Below are positions 45,495 through 54,149 of a stretch of 64,000 nucleotides of DNA, one piece after another. Numbering within the stretch: position 1 is the first letter of the stretch; the number at the start of each line of letters is the position of its first letter. The notes below the pieces were generated by a model. The model saw nothing but the letters and a program-made list of their open reading frames with translations, was not told the DNA's origin and made no database searches. A program made the translations under genes and the position numbers. Source of the stretch: Phyllobacteriaceae bacterium (lineage in GTDB: Bacteria; Pseudomonadota; Alphaproteobacteria; Rhizobiales; Rhizobiaceae); NCBI GenBank assembly GCA_016711085.1, contig JADJTR010000004.1:1-64000 (forward strand), given 5' to 3'.

Positions 45495-45797
45495 ATGCGC
45501 CTTGCCTTGACCGCCGCCTTCGTTCTCGTCGCCCTGCCCGCTTTCGCCGCCGACCACGCGGTCGAGATCAAGGGCATGAAATTCGTGCCCGCCACGCTCG
45601 AGGTCGCGGTCGGCGACACGATCACCTTCGCGAACGCCGATGGCGCGCCGCACACGGCGACCGCCGACGACGGCGCGTTCGACACAGGCCGCCTCAACAA
45701 GGGCCAGTCGAAGCAGGTTACCGTGGCGGCGGCCGGCGACCACGCCTTCAAATGCTTGGTGCACCCGATGATGAAGGGAACCGTCACGGCAAAGTGA
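45495..45797 (+). CDS. Amicyanin-like cupredoxin
   Basis: The 100-residue protein has a signal peptide (LALTAAFVLVALPAFA) and a small blue-copper beta barrel. Type 1 copper ligands are visible: His in GAPHTAT, and Cys, His, Met in FKCLVHPMMKG. It should be a periplasmic electron carrier or copper-handling protein; this short amicyanin/pseudoazurin-like class is widespread, and no methylamine dehydrogenase genes are near. It follows the aceA terminator and is probably transcribed separately. Confidence 0.9.
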   Translation: MRLALTAAFVLVALPAFAADHAVEIKGMKFVPATLEVAVGDTITFANADGAPHTATADDGAFDTGRLNKGQSKQVTVAAAGDHAFKCLVHPMMKGTVTAK

Positions 45798-45863
45798 ATT
45801 TGACGCCGGCCCTTGAACTCCGGCCGCGCCCGCCCGAAATCTGACCGAAACGGGAGAGACCGC

Positions 45864-46442
45864 ATGACCAAGGGCCGGCTTGAAGCCTTTTCCGATGGCG
45901 TCATCGCCATCATCATCACCATCATGGTGCTGGAGTTGAAAGTTCCTCACGGGGAAAGTTTCGATGCGCTGCTGCCGCTCTGGCCGGTGTTCCTGTCCTA
46001 TGTGCTGTCCTTCGTGAACGTCGGCATCTACTGGAACAACCACCATCACATGCTGCACGCGGTGAAACATGTCGACGGTTCAGTCCTGTGGGCCAATCTG
46101 CACCTTCTGTTCTGGCTGTCGCTGACGCCCTTCGCCACCGCTTTCATGGGCGAGAACCATTTCGCCGCGCCGACCGTCGCCGTCTACGCCTTCGACCTGT
46201 TGATGTGCGCGGTCGCGTACACGATCCTGGTGATGACGCTGCTGCGCAAACACCCCGGCGACACCGCTTTCGCCAAGGCGATCGGAAGCGACATGAAGGG
46301 CAAGGCGTCGCTGGTCGCCTACATCGCAGCGGTGATCGCCGCCTTCTTCGCACCGTGGGTTTCGTTGGCGCTCGTCGTGGCCGTCGCAATCATGTGGTTC
46401 ATCCCCGACCGGCGTTTCGAGCGGGCTTTGACGGGCGAGTAG
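45864..46442 (+). CDS. TMEM175/DUF1211 family potassium channel-like protein
   Basis: The 192-residue membrane protein has about six helices. The family hallmark RxxxFSD is present right at the start (RLEAFSDGVIAIIITIMVLE). Bacterial TMEM175 homologues form tetrameric potassium-permeable channels with a hydrophobic Leu/Ile filter. A GGGAGAG ribosome-binding site precedes the ATG. It is followed directly by a palindromic repeat element. Confidence 0.88.
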   Translation: MTKGRLEAFSDGVIAIIITIMVLELKVPHGESFDALLPLWPVFLSYVLSFVNVGIYWNNHHHMLHAVKHVDGSVLWANLHLLFWLSLTPFATAFMGENHFAAPTVAVYAFDLLMCAVAYTILVMTLLRKHPGDTAFAKAIGSDMKGKASLVAYIAAVIAAFFAPWVSLALVVAVAIMWFIPDRRFERALTGE

Positions 46443-46447
46443 GTCTC

Positions 46448-46529
46448 ATTCGAGGGGCAGTCTGCTTTTCCGGCTCGAGCCGCGGCGTTCCGGCGGCGCT
46501 GTTCCCATAAAAGCAAACTGTCCCCGATT
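46448..46529. repeat. GGGGACAGT-type palindromic element, copy 1
   Basis: About 22 bases at 46448-46469 form an imperfect inverted repeat with 46508-46529; both contain the core GGG(G)(A/G)CAGT and a GCTTTT end. The element fills the gap between the TMEM175 gene and the hexapeptide transferase stop. A related element lies on the other side of that transferase. Confidence 0.7.
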
Positions 46530-47147
46530 TCAGCGCCCTTCCCACTTGTCGAGGAAGGCCGCGATGTCGAGCATCTGCATGTCGGGCACGGCGGCGGCGA
46601 GCCACTCGTCGTCCCGGTCCCACCAGCAAAGCCGCTCGATGCGGGCCGCGATGTCCGCCGGGAAACGGGGCCGAAGCGGTTTCGCCGGAACACCGGCGAC
46701 GATGGTGAACGGCGCGACGTCTTTGGTGACCACCGCGTTGGCGCCGATCGCCGCGCCATTGCCGATGGTCACACCGGGCAGGATCACCGCGCCGTGGCCG
46801 ATCCACACATCATGGCCGATGGCGACGCGTTTCGCCCGCCGCCTTTCGCGGAAGGCCTGGTCGACGCCGAGGTTCTTGAAATACTCGTTCGGGCGGTAGG
46901 TGAATTTGTGGCTGCTGAGCCGCTCCAGCGGGTGTTCCACCGCGTTGATGCGCACATTCGCCGCGATGGCGCAGAATTTGCCAATTGACGCGTAGATCGC
47001 CTCGCCGCCGCGCTCGAAATAGCTATAGTCGCCAACCTCGACTTCGCGCATCACCACCCGTTCGGCAATGACGACCCGGCGGCCGAGGCCGCAGCGCTTC
47101 AGGTCCGCCGTCGGGTGGATTTTCGGTTGTGTGGCGGCGGCGTCCAT
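46530..47147 (-). CDS. Hexapeptide-repeat acyltransferase (phosphonate-associated type)
   Basis: The 205-residue left-handed beta-helix protein resembles the TIGR03308 transferase family found in phosphonate operons: GDYSYFERGGEAIYASIGKF, CAIAANVRINAVEHPLERLS, VAIGHDVWIGHGAVILPGVT, and the C-terminal APFTIVAGVPAKPLRPRFP. Such enzymes acetylate small substrates with acetyl-CoA; the substrate here is unknown. No phn core genes are in the window. It is flanked on both sides by GGGGACAGT palindromic elements, as if it were a cassette. Confidence 0.85.
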   Translation of the reverse strand: MDAAATQPKIHPTADLKRCGLGRRVVIAERVVMREVEVGDYSYFERGGEAIYASIGKFCAIAANVRINAVEHPLERLSSHKFTYRPNEYFKNLGVDQAFRERRRAKRVAIGHDVWIGHGAVILPGVTIGNGAAIGANAVVTKDVAPFTIVAGVPAKPLRPRFPADIAARIERLCWWDRDDEWLAAAVPDMQMLDIAAFLDKWEGR

Positions 47148-47160
47148 GGGAATTCCAGGG

Positions 47161-47249
47161 GAATTTCAGGGACAGTTTACTTAATTCGGGCTTCCGGGAG
47201 AACGCGCCGCCGAAGGTCGCCGGAATTAAGGAAACTGTCCCCGAAATTC
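47161..47249. repeat. GGGGACAGT-type palindromic element, copy 2
   Basis: A 27-base arm at 47161-47187 and its reverse complement at 47223-47249 agree at 25 of 27 positions. Both arms begin and end with GAATT/AATTC and contain GGGACAGTTT. The right arm overlaps the end of the creA gene by two bases. The core matches copy 1 at 46448-46529. Confidence 0.8.
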
Positions 47250-47733
47250 ATTGCGGCTTGCCCTTGGTCCAGGTCACCGTCTGGCCATAGAGCGGCACCG
47301 ACGAGATCGACATCTTGGCCGATCCCTCCTGCACCTGGCGCGAATGCGACAGGTAGATCAGCGTGTCATTCTTTTTGTCATAAATGCGGTTGACCACCTG
47401 CTGCTTCCAGATCAGCGAAATGCCCTGGTTGAACACCTCCTCGCCATCCTCGTCGAGATCGATCTCGTTGATGGTGATCGGACCGGTCTGGCGGCAGGCG
47501 ATGGAGGAATCCGACGGGTCCTCGAACCAGTTGCCCTTGGTCACACGGTCGATGACGCCGCGGTCGAAATAGGAGATATGGCAAGTGACGCCGGCGACCT
47601 CGGGATCGGTGATCGCCTCGATGATGATGTCGTTGCCGGTCCAGTCGACGCCGACTTCGCCGACCTGTTCGGCAATCGACGGCGTCGCCGCGAGGGAGGC
47701 GGCGGCGACAAGGGCGGCGGCAAAGCGTTTCAT
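47248..47733 (-). CDS. creA: CreA family periplasmic protein
   Basis: The ATG at 47733 gives a signal peptide (FAAALVAAASLAATPSIA) and a 161-residue CreA protein: GVDWTGNDIIIEAITDPEVA, GVTCHISYFDRG, IACRQTGPITIN and WKQQVVNRIYDKKNDTLIYL. The two cysteines may pair. CreA is widely conserved in proteobacteria but of unknown function. Its stop lies inside the right arm of the palindromic element copy 2. It is 50 bases downstream of the cytochrome b561 gene. Confidence 0.9.
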   Translation of the reverse strand: MKRFAAALVAAASLAATPSIAEQVGEVGVDWTGNDIIIEAITDPEVAGVTCHISYFDRGVIDRVTKGNWFEDPSDSSIACRQTGPITINEIDLDEDGEEVFNQGISLIWKQQVVNRIYDKKNDTLIYLSHSRQVQEGSAKMSISSVPLYGQTVTWTKGKPQ

Positions 47734-47783
47734 GGCGATCTCCTGTGTGTTCGCCGCCCAAGTGGGAGCGAAAGCCTTCCGCG

Positions 47784-48287
47784 TCAAGCCTGCGGCCGCG
47801 TCATGCGCCTGAGCACGTCGGTCTTGAAGACATAGTGGTGCGCCAGCGCGCCGACAACATGCAGCAGGATCAGCGGTAACAGCACGAAACGCGCCATGGA
47901 ATGGCCAAAGGCCGCGGCTTCAATGCCGCCGAACCAGGCGGCGGCGCCGGATATCGGCATGCCCAGCAGCAGCAGATACAGGATGCCATGCGTCGCTTTG
48001 GCGAGAATGCGGAGCGCCGGATGCTCGCTTTCCGGCGGCTGCGGGCCACCGCGCGTCAGCATCAGGTAAACACGCCAGATGGCGAAGGCGAAGATCGCGA
48101 TGCCCGCCGCGACATGCAAATTGGCGAGGGTCACGTCGCCGGCCGCCGGAACCGCGTTGTCGCGCAGGGCCTCCCCGACCCGCAGGATCGCCTCGTGACC
48201 GACGATCTGGAAGGCGACGAGAAGGAACACGGTCCAGTGCAGGGCGATCTGGAGGCGGGAATAACCGGTGACGGGCGCGGTGGACAT
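47784..48287 (-). CDS. Cytochrome b561
   Basis: The 167-residue protein has four membrane helices with paired haem-ligand histidines: LQIALHWTVFLLVAFQIVGHEA in the first helix region, NLHVAAGIAIF in the second, and LHVVGALAHHYVF in the last. It is a two-haem CybB-type quinol oxidase, usually oxidising ubiquinol with superoxide or feeding periplasmic acceptors. It is followed by creA on the same strand. ATG 48287 is preceded by GGAGAGTCCCG. Confidence 0.92.
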   Translation of the reverse strand: MSTAPVTGYSRLQIALHWTVFLLVAFQIVGHEAILRVGEALRDNAVPAAGDVTLANLHVAAGIAIFAFAIWRVYLMLTRGGPQPPESEHPALRILAKATHGILYLLLLGMPISGAAAWFGGIEAAAFGHSMARFVLLPLILLHVVGALAHHYVFKTDVLRRMTRPQA

Positions 48288-48357
48288 GACGGGACTCTCC
48301 TGTTGATCCTCCCGCCTTCCTTCGCCCGCCGGCGCGCGCCGGGCAAATGAATCTTTG

Positions 48358-49161
48358 TTAATTCGCTGGCAGCGGCTCCACCGCCTTGGTGTAAAGATGC
48401 CAGGTCGCATGGCCGAGGATCGGAATGACGAAGACCAACCCGGCAAACAGCGGCAACGAGCCGATGATGACCAGGGCCGTGACGATCAGGCCCCAGCCGA
48501 GCATGACCGGTGGATTGAGGAAAACGGCCTGAACGCTGGTGATCAGGGCCGTGACGAAATCGATGTCGCGTTCCAGCAATAGCGGAATCGATATGACCGT
48601 GATCGAAAACAACGCCAGCGCCAGCGCCGCGCCGACGATGTGGCCGACGATCAGGAAGGCCCAGCCCTCCGGCGTCGTGGTCACGATCGTTGTAAACTTC
48701 TCCAGCGTTGTGAACGATTTGGACCCGAGAAAAATCGCGACCAGAAGCCGGATCTGGTACATCCACACCCAGAACATGAACAGCATCACGAACGCCATCC
48801 ACGACAATTCACGTCCACGCTGGGCCCAGATCGCCGGCCAGACCACGCCCCAGGTCGCCACTTCGCCGCGTGCGCGCCGGCGCGAGACTTCGTAGAGGCC
48901 GACCGCGAGAAACGGCCCGACAAGCGGAAAACCGATCGCCAGGGGATAGACCATCCATGAGGCGTCGAACCAGGCGACGCTGGCGACCATCAACAGGCCG
49001 ATCAGGCCGACGGCGGCGCCGATGACCAGACCGCAGCTCGGCGCCGCCCTGAAATCCTCGATGCCGAGGCGCAACGCCTCCGCAATGTCGCCCCGTTCGA
49101 TGCGGCGGGCTTTCGGTCCTTTGGGGGCCGGCCTTGCGGTCGGCGCGCTTTCGACGGTCAT
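48358..49161 (-). CDS. DUF2189 integral membrane protein
   Basis: The 267-residue protein has a soluble N-terminus and about six hydrophobic helices (GLVIGAAVGLIGLLMVASVA through IGSLPLFAGLVFVIPILGHA), ending ATWHLYTKAVEPL, which is the DUF2189 pattern. Function is unknown. The ATG at 49161 has a good GGGAGGA upstream. It is divergent from the small ORF and sco gene. Confidence 0.85.
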   Translation of the reverse strand: MTVESAPTARPAPKGPKARRIERGDIAEALRLGIEDFRAAPSCGLVIGAAVGLIGLLMVASVAWFDASWMVYPLAIGFPLVGPFLAVGLYEVSRRRARGEVATWGVVWPAIWAQRGRELSWMAFVMLFMFWVWMYQIRLLVAIFLGSKSFTTLEKFTTIVTTTPEGWAFLIVGHIVGAALALALFSITVISIPLLLERDIDFVTALITSVQAVFLNPPVMLGWGLIVTALVIIGSLPLFAGLVFVIPILGHATWHLYTKAVEPLPAN

Positions 49162-49250
49162 GCATTCCTCCCGGACGGATCCGCGCCCGGCGCGGGGCGC
49201 GACTGAAAGCCATATTTCCCGCATCGGAGAAAAAAGGCTATGGAAAAATG

Positions 49251-49409
49251 ATGCAAGACCACGCTTACGCATCACCTCGCACGATTCTGGTGCTCGCCGC
49301 CGCGGCCATGGCGGCGGCGTTGATCGGCCTTGGCCTTGCCGGCTGGCTCGATTCGGGAGCGCGCATGTTCATGACGCTGGCCGAAGCGGGCCTCGCCTGG
49401 TGCTTCTGA
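49251..49409 (+). CDS. Possible tiny membrane protein upstream of sco
   Basis: The frame ATG ATG CAA GAC encodes 52-53 residues with one strong membrane helix (TILVLAAAAMAAALIGLGLA) and a C-terminal LAWCF. GGAGAAAAAAGG lies about 15 bases upstream. It ends 22 bases before the sco start, on the same strand. No family is recognised; the position and hydrophobicity suggest a small partner of the Sco copper protein, but the case rests on context. Confidence 0.45.
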   Translation: MQDHAYASPRTILVLAAAAMAAALIGLGLAGWLDSGARMFMTLAEAGLAWCF

Positions 49410-49431
49410 CCCGTTGAACGAAAGTCTCGTC

Positions 49432-50007
49432 ATGTTGCGAAAAGTCATGCTCGCCCTGGTCCTCGTCATCGCCGGCGCGCTCGGTTATCTGGCGCTCGAC
49501 TGGCTCAAGCCCGGTTCCGGCGAAAAGCCTTACGGAGGCGATTTCGCGCTTGTCGACCAGAACGGACAGCCGATCACCCAGGAAGCCCTGCGCGGCCACC
49601 CGACCATGGTGTTCTTCGGCTTCACCCATTGCCCGGAAATTTGCCCGACGACGCTGTTCGAGATGAGCCAATGGTTCGAGGCGCTCGGCGACGAGGGCAA
49701 GGAATTGCGCGCCTATTTTTTCACCGTCGATCCGGAACGCGACACGCCGCAACTGTTGGGCGGCTATATTTCCGGCGTCAGCGACCGTGTCATCGGCATC
49801 ACCGGCGACCCCGAAAAGGTTTGGGCCAACGCCAAGGCCTTTGGCATCTATTGGAAAAAAGTGCCGACATCGGGCGACGATTACACCATGGATCACACCG
49901 CCAGCGTCATCCTGCTGAAAAACGACGGATCGTTCTTCGGCACGATCGCCTTTGGCGAGGCCAAGGACAGCGCCGTCGCCAAGCTGCGTCGCCTGATCGC
50001 CGGGTGA
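49432..50007 (+). CDS. SCO1/SenC copper chaperone
   Basis: The 191-residue protein has an N-terminal membrane anchor (VMLALVLVIAGALGYLAL) and a thioredoxin-like domain with the CxxxC copper site (GFTHCPEICPTTL) and distal histidine (TMDHTASVILL). SCO proteins deliver copper to the CuA centre of cytochrome c oxidase or act as thiol reductants. The ATG at 49432 is chosen; a TTG at 49414 is also in frame. It is upstream of prmA by 65 bases. Confidence 0.92.
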   Translation: MLRKVMLALVLVIAGALGYLALDWLKPGSGEKPYGGDFALVDQNGQPITQEALRGHPTMVFFGFTHCPEICPTTLFEMSQWFEALGDEGKELRAYFFTVDPERDTPQLLGGYISGVSDRVIGITGDPEKVWANAKAFGIYWKKVPTSGDDYTMDHTASVILLKNDGSFFGTIAFGEAKDSAVAKLRRLIAG

Positions 50008-50072
50008 TTGGCGCGCTCGACTTCGCGCCGCCCATGTGATTGAACGCGGCCCCTGTCCACCGGGATGTCTCC

Positions 50073-50939
50073 ATGCCGCAGTTGAGATTGCATTGCGCCG
50101 CGCCGCGCGCCGAGGCCGAGCGCCTCTACGCCGTCGTCGAAGCGCTGTTCGACGAGGACGCCTTTCCGGTCTCGATCATCGAAATTGACGAGAAAGCCGA
50201 TATTCACGAAGTGTCGGTCTATCTCGACGATGAACCCACGGCGGACGAGGCGGCGCGCCGGTTAAACGAAGCCGTTTCCGGGCATGCATTCGCCCGCGAA
50301 ATCATCCCGGAAACCGATTGGGTCGCCCATGTGCTCGAGGGCTTGACCCCGGTCGAGGCGGGGCGCTTTTTCGTCCATGGCTCGCACGACCGCGACAAGC
50401 CCGCCCGGGGCCGCATCCCGATCGAGATCGAGGCCGGCCTCGCCTTCGGCACCGGCCATCATGGCACCACCGCCGGCTGCCTCGACATGCTTACGCGCCT
50501 GATCGCGGCGGGCAAGCCGCGCCGCGCCCTCGATCTGGGGACAGGGTCCGGCGTGCTCGCCATCGCCATCGCCAAGCTGGCGAAGGTGAAGGTGCTGGCG
50601 ACCGACATTGATCCGGTCGCGACACGCGTGGCGGATGCTAACGCCCGGCTGAACGAAGCGGCGCAATTCGTGTGCGCTGCGACCGCGACCGGCCTCGATA
50701 GCCCGGTTTTCGCCCAAGCCGGCAAATTCGACCTGATTGTCGCCAATATCCTCGCCCGGCCGCTAATGCGGCTGGCGCCGAAAATGGCGCGCATCGCCGC
50801 GCCCGGCGGCGCGCTGGTCTTGTCCGGAATCCTGGTGTCGCAGCGCCGTCAGGTGATCGCCGCCTACGCCGGCCAGAGCTCCCGGCATGTCGCCACGACG
50901 GAACGCGAGGGCTGGGTGACGATCCTGCTCAGGCGCTGA
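50073..50939 (+). CDS. prmA: Ribosomal protein L11 methyltransferase PrmA
   Basis: The 288-residue enzyme trimethylates ribosomal protein L11 with S-adenosylmethionine. An N-terminal L11-recognition domain (residues 1-100) precedes the methyltransferase core with FGTGHHGTTAGCLDML, motif I ALDLGTGSGVLAIAIAKL, acidic VLATDIDPVA and the active-site loop LIVANILARPLM. The ATG at 50073 gives MPQLRLHCAAP; TTG 50040 is an alternative with no support. Confidence 0.95.
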   Translation: MPQLRLHCAAPRAEAERLYAVVEALFDEDAFPVSIIEIDEKADIHEVSVYLDDEPTADEAARRLNEAVSGHAFAREIIPETDWVAHVLEGLTPVEAGRFFVHGSHDRDKPARGRIPIEIEAGLAFGTGHHGTTAGCLDMLTRLIAAGKPRRALDLGTGSGVLAIAIAKLAKVKVLATDIDPVATRVADANARLNEAAQFVCAATATGLDSPVFAQAGKFDLIVANILARPLMRLAPKMARIAAPGGALVLSGILVSQRRQVIAAYAGQSSRHVATTEREGWVTILLRR

Positions 50940-50942
50940 CGC

Positions 50943-51059
50943 TCAATCCTGTTTCCGCTCGGCGAGATAGAACTCTACGGCGCGGCGGGCTTCGAGCTGG
51001 CGCGCCGCGATCATGCGGGCGAAAGCGCGGGTGAAGAAGCCGGACTTGGTGGTTTTCAT
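50943..51059 (-). CDS. Small basic protein, possibly DUF1127-related
   Basis: A 38-residue frame from ATG 51059 reads MKTTKSGFFTRAFARMIAAR and ends VEFYLAERKQD. AAAAAAGGAAAG lies about 12 bases upstream. Rhizobial genomes encode many short proteins of this build (basic helix, FxRAFxxMIxARQxxA), some in the DUF1127 group implicated in small-RNA turnover and phosphate/carbon metabolism; the link here is by resemblance only. It converges with prmA. Confidence 0.5.
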   Translation of the reverse strand: MKTTKSGFFTRAFARMIAARQLEARRAVEFYLAERKQD

Positions 51060-51251
51060 GGAAGCGGTCTTTCCTTTTTTCCTCTTCCCAGGTTCAGGAT
51101 ATGCCGATTGCTGCGCTGCACAAACGCAAAGGGCGCAGTGGAGATGCGCGTCTGGCGCATGGCGGTTTTCACCCTTTGTCAGGAAAGTCCGTCCGCATTG
51201 CGCCCGGCGAATCGCTTCGCTACGGTCGACCGGCTTTGCCGGGGAAAACCG

Positions 51252-53090
51252 ATGTTCCAGAATTTCGACGCGTTGACCGATCCGACCCGTGGCGCCGACC
51301 GGGTGGCCGCGTTGCGCGAAAAGCTCGCCAGTCTCGGCGTCGACGGATTTCTCGTGCCACGCACCGACGAACACCAGGGCGAATACGTGGCCGCCTGCTC
51401 GGAACGGCTGCGTTGGCTGACCGGCTTCGCCGGTTCGGCCGGCATGGCCCTGATCCTGTCGGATCGCGCCATTGTTTTCGTCGATGGCCGTTACACATTG
51501 CAGGTGCGCGACCAGACCGATCCGGCCGTGTTTTCCTATGAAGACCTTGTCGCCAATCCTCCGGCCAAATGGCTGGAGGAACACGGCGTCGGGCTGAGGA
51601 TCGGCTTCGATCCCTGGCTTCACACGACCGGAGAAGCGAAAACGCTGCGCGAAGCGCTGGACAAAGCCGGCGGCGAACTGATCGCCCTTGCCGCCAATCC
51701 GCTGGATGCGATCTGGAATGATCGCCCCGGACCGCCGCTTGGACGGGTCGTCATTCACGAGCTGCAACAAGCCGGCAGACTGGCGCGCGAAAAATTGCGC
51801 GATCTGGCGACGGTCATTGCGACGGCGAAATGCGATCATGCCGTCCTGACCGATCCGTCGTCGCTGGCCTGGGCCTTCAATATTCGCGGCAGTGACGTTC
51901 CCCATACGCCGTTGCCGCTCGGTTTTGCGATCCTGTCGGCCCATGGCGAGCCGCGGCTCTATCTCGACGCCCGCAAGCTCGACATGGAAGCCAAGGCCTA
52001 CCTCGCCCAGCTTTGCGCTTTGCGCGCGCCGGAAACGCTGATCGCCGATCTGGCCGGGATGGCGAGCGCCGGCGCGACTTTCGGCCTCGACGGCGGGCTC
52101 TCCGCGGAAAAACTGCGCCTCGTCATCACCGAAAATGGCGGCAAGGCGATCGATTCGCCTGATCCTGCCCGCCTGCCCCGCGCATGCAAGAACCGCGCCG
52201 AAATCGAGGGGGCGCGGGCCGCCCATGTCCGCGACGGGGCGGCGTTGTGCGATTTCCTCGCCTGGTTCGCCGCACAAAAGCCAAGCGAAGTCGACGAGAT
52301 CGCCGCTGCGGCGAAACTCGAAGCCTGTCGCGCCGCCGCCGGCGAACGTTTCGGCCACCCCGTGCTCGATCTCTCCTTCGACACGATTTCCTGCGCCGGG
52401 CCGCATGGCGCGATCATGCATTATCGCGTTTCGCACCTGACCAACCGCACGGTGCGCGATGGCGAATTGTTCCTGGTCGATTCCGGCGCGCAATATCGCG
52501 ACGGCACCACCGATGTGACCCGCACAGTGATCTTCGGCGCGCCGGACGAGGAAAAGCGCCGCCGCTTCACTTTGGTGTTGAAGGGCCTGATCGCCATCTC
52601 GCTGGCGCGATTTCCCGAAGGCACACGCGGCATGGACATCGACGCCTTCGCCCGACGCGCCTTGTGGAGCGCCGGTCTCGATTTCGCCCATGGCACCGGC
52701 CACGGCGTCGGCTCCTATCTGTCGGTGCACGAGGGCCCGCAGCGCATCGCCCGCACCGGGACGCAGGCGTTGAAAGAGGGCATGATCCTTTCCAACGAAC
52801 CCGGTTACTACAAACCGGGCGAATATGGCATCAGGCTGGAAAACCTCCTCGTCGTCACCCCGCCGGCGCCGATTGCCGGCGGCGAGATCGCCATGCACGG
52901 TTTCGAGACGCTGACGCTCGCACCCTTCGACCGCCGCATGATCGACACGGCGCTACTGGCACGCGAGGAACTGGTCTGGCTCGACGCCTATCACGCCCGC
53001 GTCCTGGCCGAGATCGGCCCGCTCGCCCTGCCTGAAACGAAGGCCTGGCTGGAAGTCGCCTGCGCCCAGTTCGAGCGTCTGTCGGCCTGA
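51252..53090 (+). CDS. Xaa-Pro aminopeptidase (M24B)
   Basis: The 612-residue enzyme removes N-terminal residues before proline. Two creatinase-like N-terminal domains (about 1-310) precede the pita-bread catalytic domain, whose metal ligands are in LVDSGAQYRDGTTDVTRTV (two Asp), HGTGHGVGSYLSVHEG (His), LSNEPGYYKPGEYGIRLEN (Glu and Glu). This long form matches eukaryotic-type aminopeptidase P1 and its alphaproteobacterial relatives, and is cytosolic. No signal peptide. Confidence 0.94.
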   Translation: MFQNFDALTDPTRGADRVAALREKLASLGVDGFLVPRTDEHQGEYVAACSERLRWLTGFAGSAGMALILSDRAIVFVDGRYTLQVRDQTDPAVFSYEDLVANPPAKWLEEHGVGLRIGFDPWLHTTGEAKTLREALDKAGGELIALAANPLDAIWNDRPGPPLGRVVIHELQQAGRLAREKLRDLATVIATAKCDHAVLTDPSSLAWAFNIRGSDVPHTPLPLGFAILSAHGEPRLYLDARKLDMEAKAYLAQLCALRAPETLIADLAGMASAGATFGLDGGLSAEKLRLVITENGGKAIDSPDPARLPRACKNRAEIEGARAAHVRDGAALCDFLAWFAAQKPSEVDEIAAAAKLEACRAAAGERFGHPVLDLSFDTISCAGPHGAIMHYRVSHLTNRTVRDGELFLVDSGAQYRDGTTDVTRTVIFGAPDEEKRRRFTLVLKGLIAISLARFPEGTRGMDIDAFARRALWSAGLDFAHGTGHGVGSYLSVHEGPQRIARTGTQALKEGMILSNEPGYYKPGEYGIRLENLLVVTPPAPIAGGEIAMHGFETLTLAPFDRRMIDTALLAREELVWLDAYHARVLAEIGPLALPETKAWLEVACAQFERLSA

Positions 53091-53091
53091 A

Positions 53092-53388
53092 TCAGAAGCC
53101 CATCTGGCGTGCGCCGACAAGCATCGCCGCCGCGATCAGAAACGCCGTCAGCATCGACACGCGCGTGCTGAGCGCCGCCATCAGCGCCAGGCTCGCCAGT
53201 TCGGCCGGACCGCCTTGCGCCGCCGCCGGCGCGATGAGTGTCGTCAGCACCGCCGCCGGCACGGCGTTCAGCGCCGCGTCGACACGGGGATGCAGCGTGC
53301 GAAAACGCGACAGCACCGCATGGCCGCCAAAGCGCGTCGCATAGGTCAGCGCCGCCGCGCTGACGATGATGAAGACCGTGTCGGTCAT
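53092..53388 (-). CDS. azlD: AzlD, branched-chain amino acid exporter subunit
   Basis: The 98-residue protein has three to four hydrophobic helices (VFIIVSAAALTYATRFGGHA, VPAAVLTTLIAPAAA) typical of AzlD, the small partner of AzlC in amino-acid efflux. Its start overlaps the azlC stop by 4 bases (ATGA), so the pair is coupled. Confidence 0.9.
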   Translation of the reverse strand: MTDTVFIIVSAAALTYATRFGGHAVLSRFRTLHPRVDAALNAVPAAVLTTLIAPAAAQGGPAELASLALMAALSTRVSMLTAFLIAAAMLVGARQMGF

Positions 53389-54092
53389 GCGAACGGCCTT
53401 CCGGGGTCGGGCGCGAGAAGGGCCGCCAAGGCGACGCCGGCGAGCGCCCCGATCGACACGTGCCACGGCGAACCGACCACATGCCAGGCCACGACCGACG
53501 CGACGCCGCTCGCCGCGACAATCGGCAGCCACAGCGGCCGCTGGCGAAAACCCATGACCATGCCGAGAAAATAAAGGGGCAGCAGGAAATCGAGACCGAG
53601 CCCGTGCGGGTCCTTGATCAGTGCGCCGAAGGTCGCGCCGATCCAGGTGTCGATGAACCAGAACACATAGATCGGCGCCGCCATGGCGAAATACCACGCC
53701 GGCGATACCGGCAAGCCCTGTTCGCCGCGCCGCTCGGCCTCGGCGTATTGCGGATCGACAAGGAAAAAGAACCCGGCCCAGCGCGCCAGCGCCGGCCACT
53801 GCGCCAGCCGCCGCCCGACCGAGGCCGAATAGAGCACGTGGCGGAAATTGACGGCAAAAATGGACAGAACAACCAGCCAGGGCGCGATTGACTTGCCGAA
53901 CAATTCGATGCCGACCATCTGGCTGGCGCCGGCATAGACGGTCGCGCTCATCGCCACGGATTCACCGATGGTCAGTCCGTTCTTTACCGCCAGCGCGCCG
54001 AAGAGCATGCCGAACGGCGCCGAGGAGACGACGACGGGAAACGAGGCTTTCAGGCCGTCGATGATTTCGGCGCGGCGGGCGGATTCGGACAT
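53385..54092 (-). CDS. azlC: AzlC, branched-chain amino acid exporter subunit
   Basis: The 235-residue membrane protein begins with a short cytosolic region (GLKASFPVVVSSAPFGMLFG) and carries the AzlC segments AMSATVYAGASQMVGIEL and VNFRHVLYSASVGRRL. AzlCD exports branched-chain amino acids or their analogues. No Lrp/AzlB-type regulator is adjacent. Confidence 0.92.
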   Translation of the reverse strand: MSESARRAEIIDGLKASFPVVVSSAPFGMLFGALAVKNGLTIGESVAMSATVYAGASQMVGIELFGKSIAPWLVVLSIFAVNFRHVLYSASVGRRLAQWPALARWAGFFFLVDPQYAEAERRGEQGLPVSPAWYFAMAAPIYVFWFIDTWIGATFGALIKDPHGLGLDFLLPLYFLGMVMGFRQRPLWLPIVAASGVASVVAWHVVGSPWHVSIGALAGVALAALLAPDPGRPFA

Positions 54093-54149
54093 GCGCCTGA
54101 TTAGGTCAACGATGCTGGCCTGTCATGCGAATTTGCGGCGCGCCAATCA

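Noticed and set aside
50943..52898. A 651-codon open frame antisense to the Xaa-Pro aminopeptidase
   Set aside because: Only its last 38 codons beyond the aminopeptidase gene look like a gene; the rest is a shadow.
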